From: a virus
DNA: 28,423 bases
Virus record (IMG/VR): IMGVR_UViG_3300013130_000030
Location: 1 to 28,423 of that record
Strand: one strand, 5' to 3'
The notes under the pieces were generated by a model, which was given only the letters and a program-made list of their open reading frames with translations, was not told the DNA's origin and searched no databases. The translations under genes were made by a program, and so were the position numbers. Shown piece by piece: positions 13,791-19,752 of the stretch (position 1 is its first letter; the number at the start of each line of letters is the position of its first letter).

Positions 13791-13840
13791 AATATATTTT
13801 TTTATATAAATATATTAAAGGTTATTTATTTGTCAATAGA

Positions 13841-14431
13841 TCAGTCCCACCAACGGTCAATTTCAGATTCCATTATTTTAAAAATAAGTTTTCTGCAACG
13901 ATTTTGGTTTTCGTGAGCAATTTCCATTGCAATTCTTTGTTTGTCAGTTTCATCAACTTCTTTCATAAATCTGTTGATTTCCCCTGACAATACTTTTTTG
14001 TACTGACGAGGATACTTTTTAAAGTAATCGTCAAAGTTCTCTGAAATCAAAGTATCTTCCATAGTGAACCATTTTTCAGTTTCATTAGTTGGTACAAAGT
14101 CGTATTTGGTGTCGTGATAATCCATGTACTCCATACCGTAGAAATCATCTTGTTGTAATTTGATAAGTTTGGCAACTAATCGCATCCTTTCGGCATCACG
14201 TTTAGCATCTACATGAATATCCCGATCACCAATATATTTTGCTTGACGTTCTAACTTAACTCGAAGGATCTCATATATGAATCTATGATCCCAATCTCGG
14301 TCACGCCATATGGTAGGAAACCATTTTATAAGATTTTTAACACCACAATAAAAATCCTTGTGGTAATACCTACCTTCAAATCTCCACCAAAGAGATATTT
14401 TTTCAAATATGTTTAATTTATCCTTTTCCAT
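13841..14431 (-). CDS. Conserved phage protein of unknown function
   Basis: A 196-aa protein. I chose the ATG at 14431 (MEKDKLNIF), although the frame is open to 14494, because a TATATTTG box ends exactly 4 nt before it and the longer form would enter the upstream terminator. It is rich in W, Y, R and D; the segment W-F-P-T-I-W-R-D-R-D-W-D followed by I-Y-E-I-L is one I recall from other large phages without a known function. Predicted helical, no membrane segment. The T-rich stretch after its stop may act as a weak terminator. Confidence 0.65.
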   Translation of the reverse strand: MEKDKLNIFEKISLWWRFEGRYYHKDFYCGVKNLIKWFPTIWRDRDWDHRFIYEILRVKLERQAKYIGDRDIHVDAKRDAERMRLVAKLIKLQQDDFYGMEYMDYHDTKYDFVPTNETEKWFTMEDTLISENFDDYFKKYPRQYKKVLSGEINRFMKEVDETDKQRIAMEIAHENQNRCRKLIFKIMESEIDRWWD

Positions 14432-14435
14432 GTAA

Positions 14436-14443
14436 CAAATATA
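14436..14443 (-). promoter_or_regulatory. TATATTTG box 4 nt before ATG
   Basis: A -7 box with the same exact 4-nt spacing to the start codon at 14431. Confidence 0.6.
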
Positions 14444-14462
14444 ATGATTTTTTTTAAAATAA

Positions 14463-14507
14463 AAAACCCCTAGCAGTTTTTGTTGATCAAACAATCTTAC
14501 TAGGGGG
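14463..14507 (-). terminator. Terminator of the second RNA unit
   Basis: On the minus strand CCCCTAG and CTAGGGG enclose an inner TTGTT/AACAA hairpin, followed by six T. It ends the transcript carrying the initiator-like tRNA. Confidence 0.8.
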
Positions 14508-14648
14508 TGATAGTGGTTATATGGTTGAGTAAGTGTGACTCGTCAGTCAGATATTACAACAATCCAATTCCCAATACCTAAAAAGACCTTTACAAGTCTT
14601 GACCTATGGATTCTATCCACAGGGGGGATATAAAAGACCTATCCTGGG

Positions 14649-14670
14649 ACACTGTTCTTATGGGTAGCGT
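14649..14670 (-). repeat. WCCCRTAAGAAC hairpin, copy 2
   Basis: Stem ACGCT/AGTGT around the 12-nt loop ACCCATAAGAAC. Confidence 0.55.
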
Positions 14671-14736
14671 AATAGGTACTGTTTAAAAATAACCCGATTA
14701 ATCAAGGGGAATCAAACCCTTCTTGAAACCTGAGCG

Positions 14737-14756
14737 TGCTGTTCTTACGGGAAGCA
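14737..14756 (-). repeat. WCCCRTAAGAAC hairpin, copy 1
   Basis: Stem TGCT/AGCA around the 12-nt loop TCCCGTAAGAAC, inside a CCTG/CAGG helix. Confidence 0.55.
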
Positions 14757-14848
14757 GGTCGGGTAATAATAAATATAAGGGAAATCAGATAAACACGGGC
14801 CTAGTAAAACATCTTTCAGGAAAGGCCCTTCTAGTGTTTATCCTTTAG

Positions 14849-14921
14849 TTGCGGAGACAGGACTCGAACCTGTGATTCTAGCTTATGAGACTAGACGGAT
14901 AACCATCTTCCACACTCCGCG
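14849..14921 (-). tRNA. tRNA-Met(CAT), initiator-like
   Basis: Acceptor CGCGGAG/CTCCGCA has a C1-A72 mismatch at its end, the hallmark of bacterial initiator tRNA, and position 11-24 is G-C (purine-pyrimidine), also typical of initiators. Anticodon loop CTCATAA, T arm ACAGG-TTCGAGT-CCTGT. The anticodon stem CTAGT/GCTAG lacks the three G-C pairs of the usual initiator. CCA is not encoded. Confidence 0.85.
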
Positions 14922-14927
14922 ATATAG

Positions 14928-15145
14928 TATCTGAGGGAGGAATCGAACCTCCACAAACTTTCGTTCATACATTTTTAGTTATCAATAGGATTTAATTCTT
15001 CATCATAATCTATTAAATCTATCTATATATTTTTCCTATATATTTTTATAGAGTCATATAAGTAACTCTAGATTGTTCGCGACCAACCATTTTTTACCTA
15101 TTTCAAACCTACGGTGTAAGCGTCTACCAATTCCGCCACTCAGAT
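14928..15145 (-). tRNA. tRNA-Leu-like gene with about 130 nt inserted in the anticodon domain
   Basis: Acceptor ATCTGAG/CTCAGAT is perfect, the D arm is Leu-type (GCGGAATTGGTAGACGC), and the T arm is GGAGG-TTCGATT-CCTCC. Between them lie about 130 nt too many. TACA and TGTA could be the outer anticodon stem, with TAAAA just before the 3' strand, which would suit a TAA anticodon. The insert holds hairpins (TAGAGT/ACTCTA; ATTTAATAG with complementary ATTAAAT) but no group I core. It may be an intron, an insertion that kills the gene, or a new RNA class. Confidence 0.6.
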
Positions 15146-15157
15146 ATGTCAAAGAAC
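15144..15157 (-). promoter_or_regulatory. boxA-like element
   Basis: GTTCTTTGACATAT directly abuts the 5' end of the tRNA-Leu-like gene at 15145. It resembles E. coli boxA (TGCTCTTTAACA). Confidence 0.5.
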
Positions 15158-15170
15158 AAAATTTTCAAAG

Positions 15171-15281
15171 TACGCAAAGAAGGATTCGAACCTACAAGAC
15201 CTACTCTTATCGACCCAAAGGGTTAGATTATTTTCGGTCAGAGTTGTTACACCCCGTGTTTACCAATTTCACCACTTGCGT
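15171..15281 (-). tRNA. tRNA-Leu-like gene with an enlarged anticodon loop
   Basis: Acceptor ACGCAAG/TTTGCGT pairs (one G-U). The D arm is Leu-type (GTGAAATTGGTAAACAC) and the T loop TTCGAAT is normal, with one T-T mismatch in the stem. GGGT and ACCC can form the anticodon stem, but the loop between them is 27 nt rather than 7. No anticodon can be read with confidence. It may carry a 20-nt insert or be a degenerate gene. Confidence 0.55.
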
Positions 15282-15294
15282 ATTTAATGTTAAA

Positions 15295-15325
15295 CAAATA
15301 TAAGAATTGTTTTTAAATCTGTCAA
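15295..15325 (-). promoter_or_regulatory. Strong promoter of the second tRNA unit
   Basis: TTGACA (15325-15320), a 17-bp spacer and TATATTTG (15302-15295), starting the transcript that carries the tRNA-Leu-like genes, the initiator-like tRNA and the structured RNA. Confidence 0.75.
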
Positions 15326-15326
15326 A

Positions 15327-15482
15327 CTATTTTAAATATTTTTTTGATTCTGAAATAACCTCTTTTGCTTCTCTAGTTACTTCTTTTTTGTCAGCATTTG
15401 GTACTCGAACCATTACATATGCCACAGCATCTGTTACTTTCATTTTACCACTTTCAGCAATCATTTCTCTAATGTTTTTCAT
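15327..15482 (-). CDS. Small protein of unknown function, 51 aa
   Basis: A 51-aa frame starting MKNIREMIAESGKMKVTDAV and ending EVISESKKYLK. It contains V-A-Y-V-M-V-R-V-P-N-A-D-K-K-E-V and looks like a short helix-strand-helix protein. The start follows the 54-aa gene by 17 nt on the same strand. Its stop overlaps the -33 region of the tRNA promoter. Normal codon use for this genome supports a real gene; it is not recognised. Confidence 0.6.
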   Translation of the reverse strand: MKNIREMIAESGKMKVTDAVAYVMVRVPNADKKEVTREAKEVISESKKYLK

Positions 15483-15499
15483 GTCTCTTTTGTTTTTAA

Positions 15500-15664
15500 T
15501 TATTTTAAAACCATATATTTCACACCATCAACAATTTTTACCATGTAGTTGCCGGTATCTTTTACTTTCTTTTGTGAACGTTTTGTTGATTTAGCAGTTT
15601 TTGTACTTTTCTCTGCTTCACCAAACTTTTCTTTAATTACCTGATTCATTGAAAATCTTTCCAT
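15500..15664 (-). CDS. Small basic protein of unknown function, 54 aa
   Basis: A 54-aa frame starting MERFSMNQVIKEKFGEAEK and ending VDGVKYMVLK. The middle (17-36) is a Lys, Ser and Thr-rich linker; the C-terminus Y-M-V-K-I-V-D-G-V-K-Y-M looks like a beta hairpin. A TATCTTTG box lies 17 nt before the ATG. It is followed 17 nt later by the 51-aa gene. No known family is recognised; the basic linker could bind nucleic acid. Confidence 0.6.
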   Translation of the reverse strand: MERFSMNQVIKEKFGEAEKSTKTAKSTKRSQKKVKDTGNYMVKIVDGVKYMVLK

Positions 15665-15681
15665 ATCTCTTATTGTTTCTA

Positions 15682-15689
15682 CAAAGATA
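15682..15689 (-). promoter_or_regulatory. TATCTTTG promoter box
   Basis: A Bacteroidota -7 box upstream of the 54-aa gene, with a leader of about 17 nt to its start at 15664. Confidence 0.5.
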
Positions 15690-15702
15690 ATAAAATTTTT
15701 AA

Positions 15703-15891
15703 TTAATCATCATTTACCGAAGATTTTTTAAAATTTTGATTTCCTTTTTGATGCGCTGGGTCGAATGGACAATGCCGGCATAATGACCCACAACATTTTC
15801 CACGTTTTTTCAAATACTTTTCAGTAAGTATTATTCTACCATCCTCTAAATAGTAATCCTTACCCTCTTCAAATATAAAGTCTTTATTCAT
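15703..15891 (-). CDS. DUF5522-like cysteine-rich protein
   Basis: A 62-aa protein starting MNKDFIFEEGKDYYLEDG. The pattern E-G-K-D-Y-Y-x-E-D-G-R-I-I-L-T-E-K-Y-L-K-K-R-G-x-C-C-G-x-x-C-R-H-C-P matches DUF5522, a small cysteine-rich family common in Bacteroidota and probably metal-binding. An ATG at 15921 would add ten residues, but that form lies deeper in the upstream HNH gene; the chosen start overlaps it by 8 bp. It may be a host-derived gene. Confidence 0.75.
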   Translation of the reverse strand: MNKDFIFEEGKDYYLEDGRIILTEKYLKKRGKCCGSLCRHCPFDPAHQKGNQNFKKSSVNDD

Positions 15892-16393
15892 TTTTAAATC
15901 CCAAAAACTGTTTCCAGTCATTACTAATTTTACTTATTTTTTCTACAAAATATAAATAAGAAGGTTTAAAAGGTTTATGACTCATAGTTAATCCATACTC
16001 ATCCAAAAACTCATTAACATCCTTACTACATTTCCTAACATTACAAACGCCACAACAAGTAACCAAGTTTTCCCATGTGTTTGTACCACCCTTAGATTTA
16101 GGTATAACGTGGTCAATTGTTAAATCACTCACCGAACCACAATAGATACACTTATTATCATCTCTTTTAAAAATATTTTGTCTAGATAAATGAACTTTCT
16201 TAAAAGGCAAAACAATATACTTCAACAAACGGATTACCGTTGGCCTGATGTAAACTTTCCTTTCTGTCATTATTGGGTTTTCTGACTCGTGAGTCACGAC
16301 TTCAGCCTTACCTTTAAACACTAATTTAAACCCTTTTTGTAGTGTTGTCACATTAATCGGGCTGTAGTCCATATTTAGTACTAATACTTTCAT
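15884..16393 (-). CDS. HNH endonuclease
   Basis: A 169-aa protein with a complete HNH module at about 83-130: C-I-Y-C-G, then D-L-T-I-D-H-V-I-P-K-S-K-G-G, W-E-N-L-V-T-C-C-x-x-C-N-x-R-K. The N-terminus (V-L-V-L-N-M-D-Y-S-P-I-N-V) matches the free-standing HNH proteins common in Bacteroidota and their phages. It probably cleaves DNA, either as a homing enzyme or against competing DNA. It overlaps the DUF5522-like gene by 8 bp. An AAATATTTATAAA motif lies about 15 nt upstream. Confidence 0.85.
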   Translation of the reverse strand: MKVLVLNMDYSPINVTTLQKGFKLVFKGKAEVVTHESENPIMTERKVYIRPTVIRLLKYIVLPFKKVHLSRQNIFKRDDNKCIYCGSVSDLTIDHVIPKSKGGTNTWENLVTCCGVCNVRKCSKDVNEFLDEYGLTMSHKPFKPSYLYFVEKISKISNDWKQFLGFKNE

Positions 16394-16416
16394 AAGACTT
16401 TTTATTTATAAATATT

Positions 16417-16563
16417 TTATTTCTTTTTTAAATCACGCAAAACTTTTTTAGCATGTTTAATTTCACCGTACTCCAAAATGGTAATCCAAAAGATAAAGAA
16501 TTTCTTTTGAATCTTGTAGTACTTATTGTAATCTGCGTCACGTTTTTCTTTAATTCTATACAT
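16417..16563 (-). CDS. Small basic protein, 48 aa
   Basis: A 48-aa frame from the ATG at 16563 (MYRIKEKRDADYNKYYKI), 7 nt after the stop of the cysteine-peptidase-like gene. The frame is open to 16695, but that form would overlap the upstream gene by 125 bp. The protein is Lys and Tyr-rich with a short hydrophobic F-F-I-F-W-I-T-I segment that may touch the membrane. Not recognised. Confidence 0.5.
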   Translation of the reverse strand: MYRIKEKRDADYNKYYKIQKKFFIFWITILEYGEIKHAKKVLRDLKKK

Positions 16564-16570
16564 CTTATTT

Positions 16571-16978
16571 TTATTTAATTTTCCATACAAAATAAACACA
16601 TTTATCAGAACAATCCCAAGTATCCAATAACTTACCACCATCCAAAGCAGCAACATGTTTGGATACCCGAACAATGTATCTACCATTTGGATCAATCTTT
16701 GCCAACTCTTTTGCTGTCATTCTTTTTTGACCTTTAACCCCAGGGTATGAAATTCTTTTCCATTTGATACCCAAATCATCCAAGGTGTTTGTTATTTGAT
16801 TTTCCCATTTACCTTTGGACGATGACCTATTGGCTCTCCAACCATGGTCATACATAAGTTTATGAACCTTAGAATAATCTTCTTTGGTAATATTAACCAC
16901 AGCCCTAACCATACAATCTTTATCAGATTTAATGTCTTCCGTACCCTTTGGTTGTGTGTATTCAAAAATCATATTCAA
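16571..16978 (-). CDS. Papain-fold cysteine-peptidase-like phage protein
   Basis: A 135-aa protein. D-C-M-V-R-A (C22) near the N-terminus, V-S-K-H-V-A-A-L-D-G-G (H108) and D-T-W-D (about 118-121) give the Cys-His-Asp order of a small papain-like peptidase or amidase fold, a type common in phages. Y-P-G-V-K-G-Q-K-R-M lies between them. It could cut peptides or peptidoglycan, or be an inactive relative. A TATCTTTG box lies about 20 nt before the ATG. The 48-aa gene follows it. Confidence 0.6.
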   Translation of the reverse strand: MNMIFEYTQPKGTEDIKSDKDCMVRAVVNITKEDYSKVHKLMYDHGWRANRSSSKGKWENQITNTLDDLGIKWKRISYPGVKGQKRMTAKELAKIDPNGRYIVRVSKHVAALDGGKLLDTWDCSDKCVYFVWKIK

Positions 16979-17022
16979 TTCTTTATTCTACAAAGATACG
17001 TAATTATTTTTAATAAAATTAA

Positions 17023-17032
17023 GATATTTATA
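17023..17032 (+). promoter_or_regulatory. GATATTTATA start-proximal motif
   Basis: The motif ends about 5 nt before the ATG at 17038. Confidence 0.5.
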
Positions 17033-17037
17033 AAAGA

Positions 17038-18108
17038 ATGAAATTAATTAGAGAATTTAACGAATTTGATTTTATAACAAATGAACCTATTAATCCATGG
17101 CTGGAATATGATGGGATTCATTTTGATATTGAACCTTCACCTGAAGATGTTAACACTTATATTGAACTAGCTTTAAATACAAGGGAGGTTAATAATAAAG
17201 ATGCTTGGGATGTGGGTAGAGAACAAGATATTAAAACAATTATAAAATACAAAAAAAAATATGGTAATTGTTATTTGGTTCTACACCCTATAAGAAATGA
17301 ATTATCTTACAGTGATTCTACATTATCTTACAGTGATTCTACAGATTACTATGGGGAGAAAATCAAATATATTAAATATTCACAATTAATACCGAATGAC
17401 ATAACTGAATCTGAAGAAGACGATGACTGGTCCAAATGGATTAAAGATGTGCCAGACGTACCATTAGACATATCTTTTTCTGATGCCCAAATGGATAAAA
17501 TGTATAAGATAGAATTTACAGATGTGTTATATCAAGCTGTTGAGGCTTGTGACCACGATTTGGACCCATTTTACAGAGCAAAAACAGCTTTAACATTAGA
17601 AAAGAAACAAGATGAATATAGTGATGTTTTTTGTGACCATGAAAGTGATGAGGTTGTGGATACAATCAGATTGAGGGTGTTTGATAAAGATGGTATTCCT
17701 GAGGCTAACTTTTGGGTAACGGAAGACATGGTTAAATTTTATCCAATGGATGAAACAATAAATGAATCTGAAGAAAATATTGACCCCTGGTATTGGGCAA
17801 AAGAAATTAAAGGTGGAATAGAACTTCAACCCAATACCTTATATTATTTTAAACCTACATTAACCATAAATGAAATTGAAGTGTTTGCTAATAATATTAT
17901 TAATTCAGAATATATTAAGAACTGGTTATTAACAAAAGTGGTACCTGGAATTTATGACGTAAAAAGTGGAGGTTTAAATTATTTCGTAACAAGTAATGAT
18001 GTCAATGAACAAGTTTTCGGTTGGTGTACGGGGACTCCTATAGAAAGAGCTCTTTTAATTTATCCAAAAGCAACACCAGTTGACGCAAGAAAAGAATTTT
18101 TATTTTAA
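17038..18108 (+). CDS. Modular candidate head-packaged protein with three possible cleavage sites
   Basis: A 356-aa acidic protein. It starts MKLIREFNEF (I-R-E at 4-6). Two internal segments repeat the pattern of the other targeting-peptide proteins: I-T-E at 122-124 followed by SEEDDDWSKWIKDVPDVP, and I-N-E at 241-243 followed by SEENIDPWYWAKE. Each fits an [IL]xE-S protease site followed by a W-rich start. This would yield modules of about 118, 119 and 113 aa, close to the size of the free-standing paralogues. A 21-bp tandem duplication (17301-17342) repeats seven codons (LSYSDST). The polyprotein reading is inference. Confidence 0.7.
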   Translation: MKLIREFNEFDFITNEPINPWLEYDGIHFDIEPSPEDVNTYIELALNTREVNNKDAWDVGREQDIKTIIKYKKKYGNCYLVLHPIRNELSYSDSTLSYSDSTDYYGEKIKYIKYSQLIPNDITESEEDDDWSKWIKDVPDVPLDISFSDAQMDKMYKIEFTDVLYQAVEACDHDLDPFYRAKTALTLEKKQDEYSDVFCDHESDEVVDTIRLRVFDKDGIPEANFWVTEDMVKFYPMDETINESEENIDPWYWAKEIKGGIELQPNTLYYFKPTLTINEIEVFANNIINSEYIKNWLLTKVVPGIYDVKSGGLNYFVTSNDVNEQVFGWCTGTPIERALLIYPKATPVDARKEFLF

Positions 18109-18109
18109 G

Positions 18110-18205
18110 GAACACACTCTCAGGCATTCTACTCCCAGCTCCGAGGAATTGTATCTAACTTAGCCCGTTACTCACCGCTGTGCGGGTACCTGAGTTGATG
18201 TGTTT
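18110..18205 (-). ncRNA. Structured RNA downstream of tRNA-Arg
   Basis: Closed by CTCAGG/CCTGAG and ACACA/TGTGT, about 95 nt. Inner candidates include CCCGCACAGCGG and TCCTCGGAGCTGGGA segments. It follows tRNA-Arg(TCT) on the same strand and ends close to the converging 17038 gene. Possibly a terminal processing or stability structure. Family unknown. Confidence 0.4.
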
Positions 18206-18207
18206 TG

Positions 18208-18279
18208 TAGGCCCACCTGGACTCGAACCAGGAATACAAGCTTAGAAGGCTAGGGTTATATCCCTTTAACTATGGACCC
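18208..18279 (-). tRNA. tRNA-Arg(TCT)
   Basis: Acceptor GGGTCCA/TGGGCCT (with G-U pairs), anticodon loop CTTCTAA (TCT), T arm CCTGG-TTCGAGT-CCAGG. One T-T mismatch in the anticodon stem. CCA is not encoded. Confidence 0.88.
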
Positions 18280-18284
18280 AAATA

Positions 18285-18447
18285 AAAATAGATGATGAAT
18301 AACTTTATCGGGGTTCCCATCCTCAGACTTCACACACCATTAGAGAGTACGGGATTTACATCAATACAATTAAGAATGAAAACCTAACTGTGTACCCTTG
18401 TGACACGTCTCTCCACGCTTATTATCCTACGCTTTTTTATCACCTAT
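18285..18447 (-). other. Non-coding spacer with possible RNA structure
   Basis: About 160 nt between tRNA-Glu and tRNA-Arg without an ORF. GAGAG/CTCTC and GGG/CCC pairs could close a hairpin from about 18347 to 18415. No tRNA or known RNA recognised. Confidence 0.35.
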
Positions 18448-18452
18448 TTTTG

Positions 18453-18526
18453 TCACCCGTATGGGATTCAAACCCATGATCTTTTCCGTGAAAGGGAAAC
18501 GACTTAAATCACTTGTCCAACGGGCG
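18453..18526 (-). tRNA. tRNA-Glu(TTC)
   Basis: Acceptor CGCCCGT/ACGGGTG, anticodon stem TTTCC/GGAAA around CTTTCAC (TTC), T arm ATGGG-TTTGAAT-CCCAT. Its 5' end lies 5 nt after the GIY-YIG stop codon. Confidence 0.88.
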
Positions 18527-18531
18527 TAATA

Positions 18532-19176
18532 TTATAATTTTCTACCTTTAAACCAACCCTCACAAAGGTAATAATTTATTTCTTCTTTTTTAATTTTTTT
18601 ATTTTCTTTTCTGTTGTTAACCCAACAAGTTCCATATTGGGAATTTTTTTCGCCTTTTTGATTAATAGAATTTTTTTCACCTATTTTTCTTTTAGTTTCT
18701 TCAGTATGAGTTCTACCACCAAAAGTATTATGGTTAAAATTTATTTTTTTTAAACCTTCTATTATTTTTTGTTTCTTTTTTTCTAACCATTTAGGGTCAT
18801 TCTCATATAACCATTTAATCCTTTCGTGAGATGGAATCCAATTGTTACTTTCAATAAATTTTTTTCTATGTTCTTCACTAACAAACCCACCATCACCACC
18901 TAATTTAAGGTTCATACAAAGTTCTTCAGATAATAAGTCTTCATTAACAATTTCCTTTTCACGTTTTTTTAACTCTTTTCTGTTTTTTAAAAACTCAAGA
19001 ATTTCTTTTGTATGATTTTCCTTTCCATGGTAATTAATAGAATTCCATAATTTCTTACCACTACCTAAATATCCATCCTCTAGATTATCTGTTGAATGCA
19101 TTCCTATGTAGTATTTCCCATTTACATTACAAGTTGTTTTATAAATGTAGTGATACTTCTTTTGTCTTCTCGCCAT
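18532..19176 (-). CDS. GIY-YIG homing endonuclease (Seg/NUMOD3 type)
   Basis: A 214-aa basic protein. The GIY-YIG core is at 9-50: H-Y-I-Y-K-T-T, N-G-K-Y-Y-I-G-M-H-S-T and D-G-Y-L-G-S-G-K. The C-terminus has NUMOD3-like DNA-binding repeats (GGRTHTEETKRKIGEKNS, GEKNSQYGTCWVNN). It is tucked between tRNA-Leu(TAA), 48 nt upstream, and tRNA-Glu, 5 nt downstream, without its own terminator. The first 30 codons and the upstream leader match a decayed copy behind the tmRNA at 2160-2266. A T/A-rich ATATTTATATATAAAG motif and an inverted repeat precede the ATG. Probably a free-standing homing enzyme that targets phage tRNA loci. Confidence 0.9.
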   Translation of the reverse strand: MARRQKKYHYIYKTTCNVNGKYYIGMHSTDNLEDGYLGSGKKLWNSINYHGKENHTKEILEFLKNRKELKKREKEIVNEDLLSEELCMNLKLGGDGGFVSEEHRKKFIESNNWIPSHERIKWLYENDPKWLEKKKQKIIEGLKKINFNHNTFGGRTHTEETKRKIGEKNSINQKGEKNSQYGTCWVNNRKENKKIKKEEINYYLCEGWFKGRKL

Positions 19177-19221
19177 ATCTATACTTTATATATAAATATG
19201 ACGAGAAGGTACAAAAGTTCC
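19117..19221 (-). repeat. Copy 2 of the GIY-YIG leader and inverted repeat
   Basis: Matches 2168-2266. The shared block begins 3 nt beyond the tRNA-Leu discriminator base, so both copies abut the 3' end of a tRNA or tRNA-like RNA. Confidence 0.8.
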
Positions 19222-19224
19222 AGG

Positions 19225-19308
19225 TACTCGGAGAGGGACTCGAACCCTCACAGCCATCTAGCCATTTGATCTTAAGCCAAACGTGTCTACCAATTCCACC
19301 ATCCAAGC
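19225..19308 (-). tRNA. tRNA-Leu(TAA)
   Basis: Acceptor GCTTGGA/TCCGAGT (two G-U pairs), Leu-type D arm GTGGAATTGGTAGACAC, anticodon loop CTTAAGA (TAA), T arm GAGGG-TTCGAGT-CCCTC. CCA is not encoded (CCT follows the discriminator). Confidence 0.9.
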
Positions 19309-19321
19309 ATTTGAGGTTGAG

Positions 19322-19478
19322 AACCTCTGTGTTGTAGTAACGTCACACTTATACTCTTTAGCATTCCTTTCTCAAGAGAACAACACATTTTTTTGTTACT
19401 CAACCCCTCACGTCCTTTTACTCTTGGGGTTAAAGGTCTTGCGGACCACCATTACGGATTCATCATACTAGGAAGACG
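19322..19478 (-). other. Non-coding structured leader upstream of tRNA-Leu(TAA)
   Basis: No ORF. Pairings on the minus strand: GTGTTGT/ACAACAC closes a branched element (about 19329-19388), and AACCCC/GGGGTT forms another (19402-19434). GATTCAT/ATGAATC lies at the end of the preceding small ORF. Role unknown. Confidence 0.4.
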
Positions 19479-19479
19479 C

Positions 19480-19674
19480 TCAGTACATGAATCTTGCTCC
19501 TCTCTGAAGTAACTTTTTTAATCTTATATATGTGGTGCAGTAGTCGACAACCACACTCGTTTCACCATCACTTGTCAACAGGTCTATGAACTTAACGAGT
19601 TCACCTTTTCTTACCACCACAATATATTTTAAAAAGAGGATAAGGTAGGAGTTACGTTCTGTCTTGCATTCCAT
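19480..19674 (-). CDS. Possible small protein inside the RNA unit
   Basis: A 64-aa frame starting MECKTERNSYLILFLKYIV. The part V-R-K-G-E-L-V-K-F-I-D-L-L-T-S-D-G-E-T-S-V-V-V-D-Y reads like a real protein, but codon use (GTC, CTC, GAC) differs from neighbours and the first 13 codons overlap the structured RNA ending at 19636. Translation could begin later at a GTG near 19622. Either a small phage protein or a chance frame. Confidence 0.35.
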   Translation of the reverse strand: MECKTERNSYLILFLKYIVVVRKGELVKFIDLLTSDGETSVVVDYCTTYIRLKKLLQRGARFMY

Positions 19675-19720
19675 CTCAAGAACGGCCTATTACCAGTGGG
19701 TTTGTGGTTACCTTATCCCC
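19636..19720 (-). ncRNA. Structured RNA with a 12-bp closing stem
   Basis: GGGGATAAGGTA pairs with TACCTTATCCTC. Inside are ACCAC/CTGGT and CGTTCT/AGAACG hairpins, giving a three-way junction of about 85 nt, followed by TTTTT. It starts 5 nt after a boxA-like element. Family unknown. Confidence 0.5.
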
Positions 19721-19725
19721 ATTTT

Positions 19726-19741
19726 CAATATGTCAAAGAAC
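19726..19741 (-). promoter_or_regulatory. boxA-like element
   Basis: GTTCTTTGACATATTG, between a leader hairpin and the structured RNA. It resembles boxA antitermination sequences that precede bacterial rRNA genes. Confidence 0.5.
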
Positions 19742-19752
19742 TTTTTCTTTTT

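Larger units (their letters stand above)
14508..14846 (-). ncRNA. Long structured RNA region with two similar hairpins
   Basis: About 340 nt without an ORF between the initiator-like tRNA and a terminator. It contains many helices: GATAAACAC/GTGTTTATC with GGGCC/GGCCC inside; a three-way element closed by ACCCGA/TCGGGT; ACCTAT/ATAGGT; CCTgTGGAT/ATCCAtAGG; AAGAC/GGTCTT; TGACT/AGTCA. Two hairpins share the loop consensus WCCCRTAAGAAC. I cannot assign a family. Large RNAs next to phage tRNAs, such as GOLLD, are a possible comparison. Confidence 0.5.

Noticed and set aside
15073-15594. Two plus-strand open frames of 76 and 95 codons
   Set aside because: They run antisense to the tRNA genes, the tRNA promoter and the small 51-aa and 54-aa genes, which have better starts and promoters.
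16564-16695. Longer N-terminus with two hydrophobic segments for the gene ending at 16417
   Set aside because: The extension lies in another frame of the cysteine-peptidase-like gene and its hydrophobicity is a by-product of that gene's codons.
18110-18205. Resemblance of GGTGAGTAACGGG to a 16S rRNA segment
   Set aside because: Only about a dozen bases match and the flanks do not; no rRNA structure follows.
19092-19471. Overlapping plus-strand frames across the tRNA-Leu(TAA) locus
   Set aside because: They are antisense to a tRNA, the GIY-YIG start and structured RNA, with unusual composition.
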